Assembly (NCBI GenBank): GCA_025359865.1
Contig: JANYDH010000165.1
Span: 1-64,000 of the forward strand
Reading direction: 5' to 3'
From: Actinomycetes bacterium
GTDB lineage: Bacteria > Actinomycetota > Acidimicrobiia > Acidimicrobiales > Ilumatobacteraceae
Length of the DNA: 64,000 nt
Positions 61,808-64,000 of this stretch are shown here, one piece after another. The stretch's first letter is position 1, and each line of letters begins with the position of its first letter. Below the pieces are notes generated by a model. The model saw only the letters and a program-made list of their open reading frames with translations, did no database searches and had not been told where the DNA came from. The position numbers and the translations under genes were made by a program.

Positions 61808-62536
61808 ATGGTACGTGTGGAGTGGAACGAACGCGTTGTTGTCGTCACGATCGATCGGTCGGAACGCCGCAACGCCGTCGACCATGCCACGCTCGTTTCG
61901 TTGGCCGAGGCGCAGCGGGCAGCGATGGATGGTGGGGCGCTCGTCTTGGTGCTCACGGGTGCGCCGCCGGCGTTCTGCTCCGGCGCCGACCTCACCGGGG
62001 TGGAGACCGGCGAGTTCGTCGACGCGCTGGTAACCGCGTTGCGCGGGTTCGCCGAGATGCCGATTCCCACTATCGCCGCGATCGACGGCCCGGCATTGGG
62101 TGCCGGCACGCAACTGGCCATCGCCTGCGACCTGCGGGTCGCGTCGAGTACCAGCACATTCGGCATTCCGGCCGCGAAGTTGGGGTTGGCGGTCGACCAC
62201 TGGACGGTCGAGCGCCTTGCTCGAGAGTTCGGCTGGCCGATCGCTCGCGCGATGTTGCTCAGTGCCCAGCCATATCACACGGATCAGCTGATCGCATCGG
62301 GTGGAATCCACCGCCACGGATCGCTAGGCGACGCGCTCACGTGGGCGCAGGAGATTGCCGCGTTGGCACCGCTCACGATTTCGGCCCACAAACTGGGGTT
62401 GGAACGGTCCGCGTTGCCACCGGCGGTCGATGAGTTGTACGAGTCGGCGCGAGCGGCGGCGTGGGCCAGCAACGATGCCGAGGAAGGTCGCACTGCGTTC
62501 TTCGAAAAGCGCCGCCCCCACTTTCACGGCAACTAG
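61808..62536 (+). CDS. Enoyl-CoA hydratase/isomerase family protein
   Basis: A 242-residue crotonase-fold protein. NERVVVVTIDRSERRNAVDH near residue 7 is the usual N-terminal signature; PPAFCSGADLTGVETG near 54 and AAIDGPALGAGTQLAIACDL near 90 are the oxyanion-hole strands. The usual two catalytic Glu positions read IPAAKLGLAVDHWTVERLAR (about 120-139), so the acid pair is not obvious and the reaction could be isomerisation or hydrolysis. It lies 11 bases from the divergent small membrane protein gene and 0.33 kb from the tetR-type gene. Confidence 0.88.
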   Translation: MVRVEWNERVVVVTIDRSERRNAVDHATLVSLAEAQRAAMDGGALVLVLTGAPPAFCSGADLTGVETGEFVDALVTALRGFAEMPIPTIAAIDGPALGAGTQLAIACDLRVASSTSTFGIPAAKLGLAVDHWTVERLAREFGWPIARAMLLSAQPYHTDQLIASGGIHRHGSLGDALTWAQEIAALAPLTISAHKLGLERSALPPAVDELYESARAAAWASNDAEEGRTAFFEKRRPHFHGN

Positions 62537-62578
62537 CCGGTCGGAGTTCGGGTCGGTCTTCCGGAACCGGACCGACGT

Positions 62579-62615
62579 GTGAGTTTGGGTGCAGGCTGGG
62601 CTGCCGGAACCTCAC
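62579..62615. repeat. 37-bp dispersed intergenic repeat, copy B
   Basis: The reverse complement of this 37-bp sequence matches 3616-3652 with three differences. It lies between the convergent enoyl-CoA hydratase and sortase genes, the same position type as copy A, so it is probably a shared terminator or a REP-like element. The next bases CGGACG extend the match to the partial copy at 27811. Confidence 0.6.
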
Positions 62616-62667
62616 GGACGTTGGGGGTCAGGGGTCGGGGGTCGGCGCTGAGCGACAACGGGCGATT

Positions 62668-64000
62668 TCAGAGGTTGGGTGGCAACAGCCGGTTGACGTT
62701 TTCGAACCAGAAGTAGAGCGCTACCACGAACGGGGCGAAACCGACGAGGATGCCGACCCAATACCGTCTAGCGCGACGGCTGAGGAGGTAGATCCCGGCC
62801 CACAGTGCGAGGAGGACCACAGCCCACAGCACGACCTGGGGCCATGCCGCCGGATCGTCGAACCATCCGCCTCCGAACACCGCTGAGCCGTCGTCCTGGT
62901 TGCCCGTCTGGTTGCCAGCCGGCGAAACGCCAGGGTCGGTTGTGGCAGTCGGCGTCGTGGTGACGTCGGATGCGCTCACCGTGGCGGCGGTGTCGGCGGC
63001 GTTCGTGGTGGTTGCTCCGACGAGAACCGAGGTGGCCGATGAAGAAGCGTCGGTTGGTGGAACGACGACACTGATCATCGCGGGTTCGATGGACGGCTCG
63101 GAGTTGGTGTCATCGCCGGGGATGACACCCGCGCTGGCGTTGGAGGGAGGCGACGGCTGGGTGACCACACCCGATTGCGTCGGGTCGAGGACGCCGGTGA
63201 TGATGATCCGCTGCTTGGACGTGTACCGCGGATGGCATGAAGCCAGGGTGATCGATGCCACCGTGGGGTCGACGGTCGGGATCACGCTGGCGTAGTCGTT
63301 TGCCTCTACGATCCGTTGTCCGGTGACGATGTAGACGTATCTGCCGGCGAGCGTGGTGACAATGATCTGGTCGCCGACGGCGACTTGGTCGATGTTGAAG
63401 AAGGGCTGGCCGTGAGTCGTGCGGTGGCCGGCGATGGCCGAGTTGCCGAGTTGGCCGGGCAGCGGGGTTTCGGGGAAGTGGCCTGGGCCATCGGCCAATG
63501 CCTTCGTAGTGACACCTTCGACGATGTACAGATCGGTGATGCCGATCGAGGGGATCTCCAGCTTGGCCAACACCGCGCCTACAGGTGGCGCCACGATGGC
63601 GGCTGGCGGCGCCGTCGTAGTGGGCGCGGCGGCGGACGGCGGCGTGGTGGTGACCGGTGGTGGGGTCGTGACGCCAGCGGTATCGCCCGGCATGGTTTCT
63701 ACAGTCGCCGGCGGTGTAGTCGGTGTAGTCGGAGGCGGCGTGGTTGTCGGAGTAAGCGTGAGCGTGGGCGCCGACGCAATCTGGCTGGCGAACGTCTCCT
63801 CGAGGCGACTTTGAGCCTGAGCGGTCTGGATACCGGTGCCCCACAGCTGGTAGGCGACGAACGCGAACATCAACAAGCCGATAGTGATCAGCGTCTTACC
63901 GATGCCTCCGACCACCCACCGCCAGTCGCGTGGCTCCTTCGGGCGGTCCCAGCGGTTCAGCTTCTGGCGCTTACCAGTCGACGCAATGGGGGCGGCACTC
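62668..64000 (-). CDS. Class E-type sortase with C-terminal membrane anchors (5' end outside window)
   Basis: The visible 443 residues run off the window edge; the frame stays open (RQKLNRWDRPKEPRDWRW) ahead of the first membrane helix (TLITIGLLMFAFVAYQLWG). A Thr/Pro-rich linker follows. The sortase domain (about 150-280 from the GTG at 63915) has GHFPETPLPGQLGNSAIAGH (catalytic His), then TLASCHPRYTSKQRIIITG with Cys and Arg. A long low-complexity spacer leads to two C-terminal helices (VVLWAVVLLALWAGIYLLS and YWVGILVGFAPFVVALYFWF). The C-terminal helices are uncommon for class E sortases. The start may be GTG 63915, but the homologous-looking upstream text suggests it lies outside. Confidence 0.88.
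   Translation of the reverse strand, partial: SAAPIASTGKRQKLNRWDRPKEPRDWRWVVGGIGKTLITIGLLMFAFVAYQLWGTGIQTAQAQSRLEETFASQIASAPTLTLTPTTTPPPTTPTTPPATVETMPGDTAGVTTPPPVTTTPPSAAAPTTTAPPAAIVAPPVGAVLAKLEIPSIGITDLYIVEGVTTKALADGPGHFPETPLPGQLGNSAIAGHRTTHGQPFFNIDQVAVGDQIIVTTLAGRYVYIVTGQRIVEANDYASVIPTVDPTVASITLASCHPRYTSKQRIIITGVLDPTQSGVVTQPSPPSNASAGVIPGDDTNSEPSIEPAMISVVVPPTDASSSATSVLVGATTTNAADTAATVSASDVTTTPTATTDPGVSPAGNQTGNQDDGSAVFGGGWFDDPAAWPQVVLWAVVLLALWAGIYLLSRRARRYWVGILVGFAPFVVALYFWFENVNRLLPPNL

Overview
This is a GC-rich window with dense gene packing and many start/stop overlaps (ATGA, GTGA). Two WhiB proteins, TatA, a DtxR-family repressor, a class II-like HelD, SenX3/RegX3, class E-type sortases and large Lhr point to an actinobacterium. 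The overall gene style suggests a member of class Acidimicrobiia, but no rRNA or other definitive marker is present, so that placement is inference.

Layout. 0-7.4 kb: a MoxR-type AAA+ ATPase and a CoxE-like VWA protein, the usual partners of a MoxR/VWA chaperone pair, interleaved with a class III nucleotide cyclase and two glycosidase-fold proteins (GH2-like and GH1-like) that both appear to have lost their catalytic glutamates. 7.4-10 kb: a repeat-rich stretch, then whiB-tatA-whiB. 10-19.2 kb: a phosphate regulon: ppk1, a PHO box with 11-bp periodicity, pstSCAB, phoU, a SenX3-like kinase without membrane segments, and a RegX3-like regulator. 19.2-27.7 kb: an MFS transporter; DUF2342, SDR-like and trypsin-like proteins with degenerate active sites; moaE; mreB (no mreCD); an enoyl-CoA hydratase; and an RNB exonuclease. 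27.7-28.4 kb: a second repeat module. 28.4-33.4 kb: a PQQ-type dehydrogenase lipoprotein, tesB, a membrane glycosyltransferase, a nitroreductase and a methyltransferase. 33.4-41.6 kb (minus strand): ALDH7, a cyclase/prenyltransferase-fold protein, a methyltransferase, a GT4 glycosyltransferase, a membrane-anchored Hsp70-like ATPase and an aldose epimerase. 41.8-48 kb: dtd, then an overlapping run hemE-cpfC(hemH)-cgoX(hemY)-sortase-lnt. 48-51.3 kb: helD, a lipoprotein and dtxR. 51.4-56.3 kb: a decaying zone with an antitoxin-like gene and a broken PIN toxin, an SF2 helicase, a possible dynamin-tail remnant and a frameshifted Hsp70 pseudogene. 56.3-64 kb: lhr, a TetR regulator, a small membrane protein, an enoyl-CoA hydratase and a sortase that runs off the window.

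The clearest functional blocks are phosphate sensing, uptake and polyphosphate formation under PHO-box control, and heme synthesis linked to envelope (lipoprotein and sortase) genes. The most unusual material is the MoxR/VWA neighbourhood with two pseudo-glycosidases, the membrane Hsp70 and its decayed paralogue, an Lnt whose catalytic Cys is Ser, and a family of intergenic elements with inverted terminal repeats. No tRNA, rRNA, CRISPR array or recognisable transposase gene was seen.
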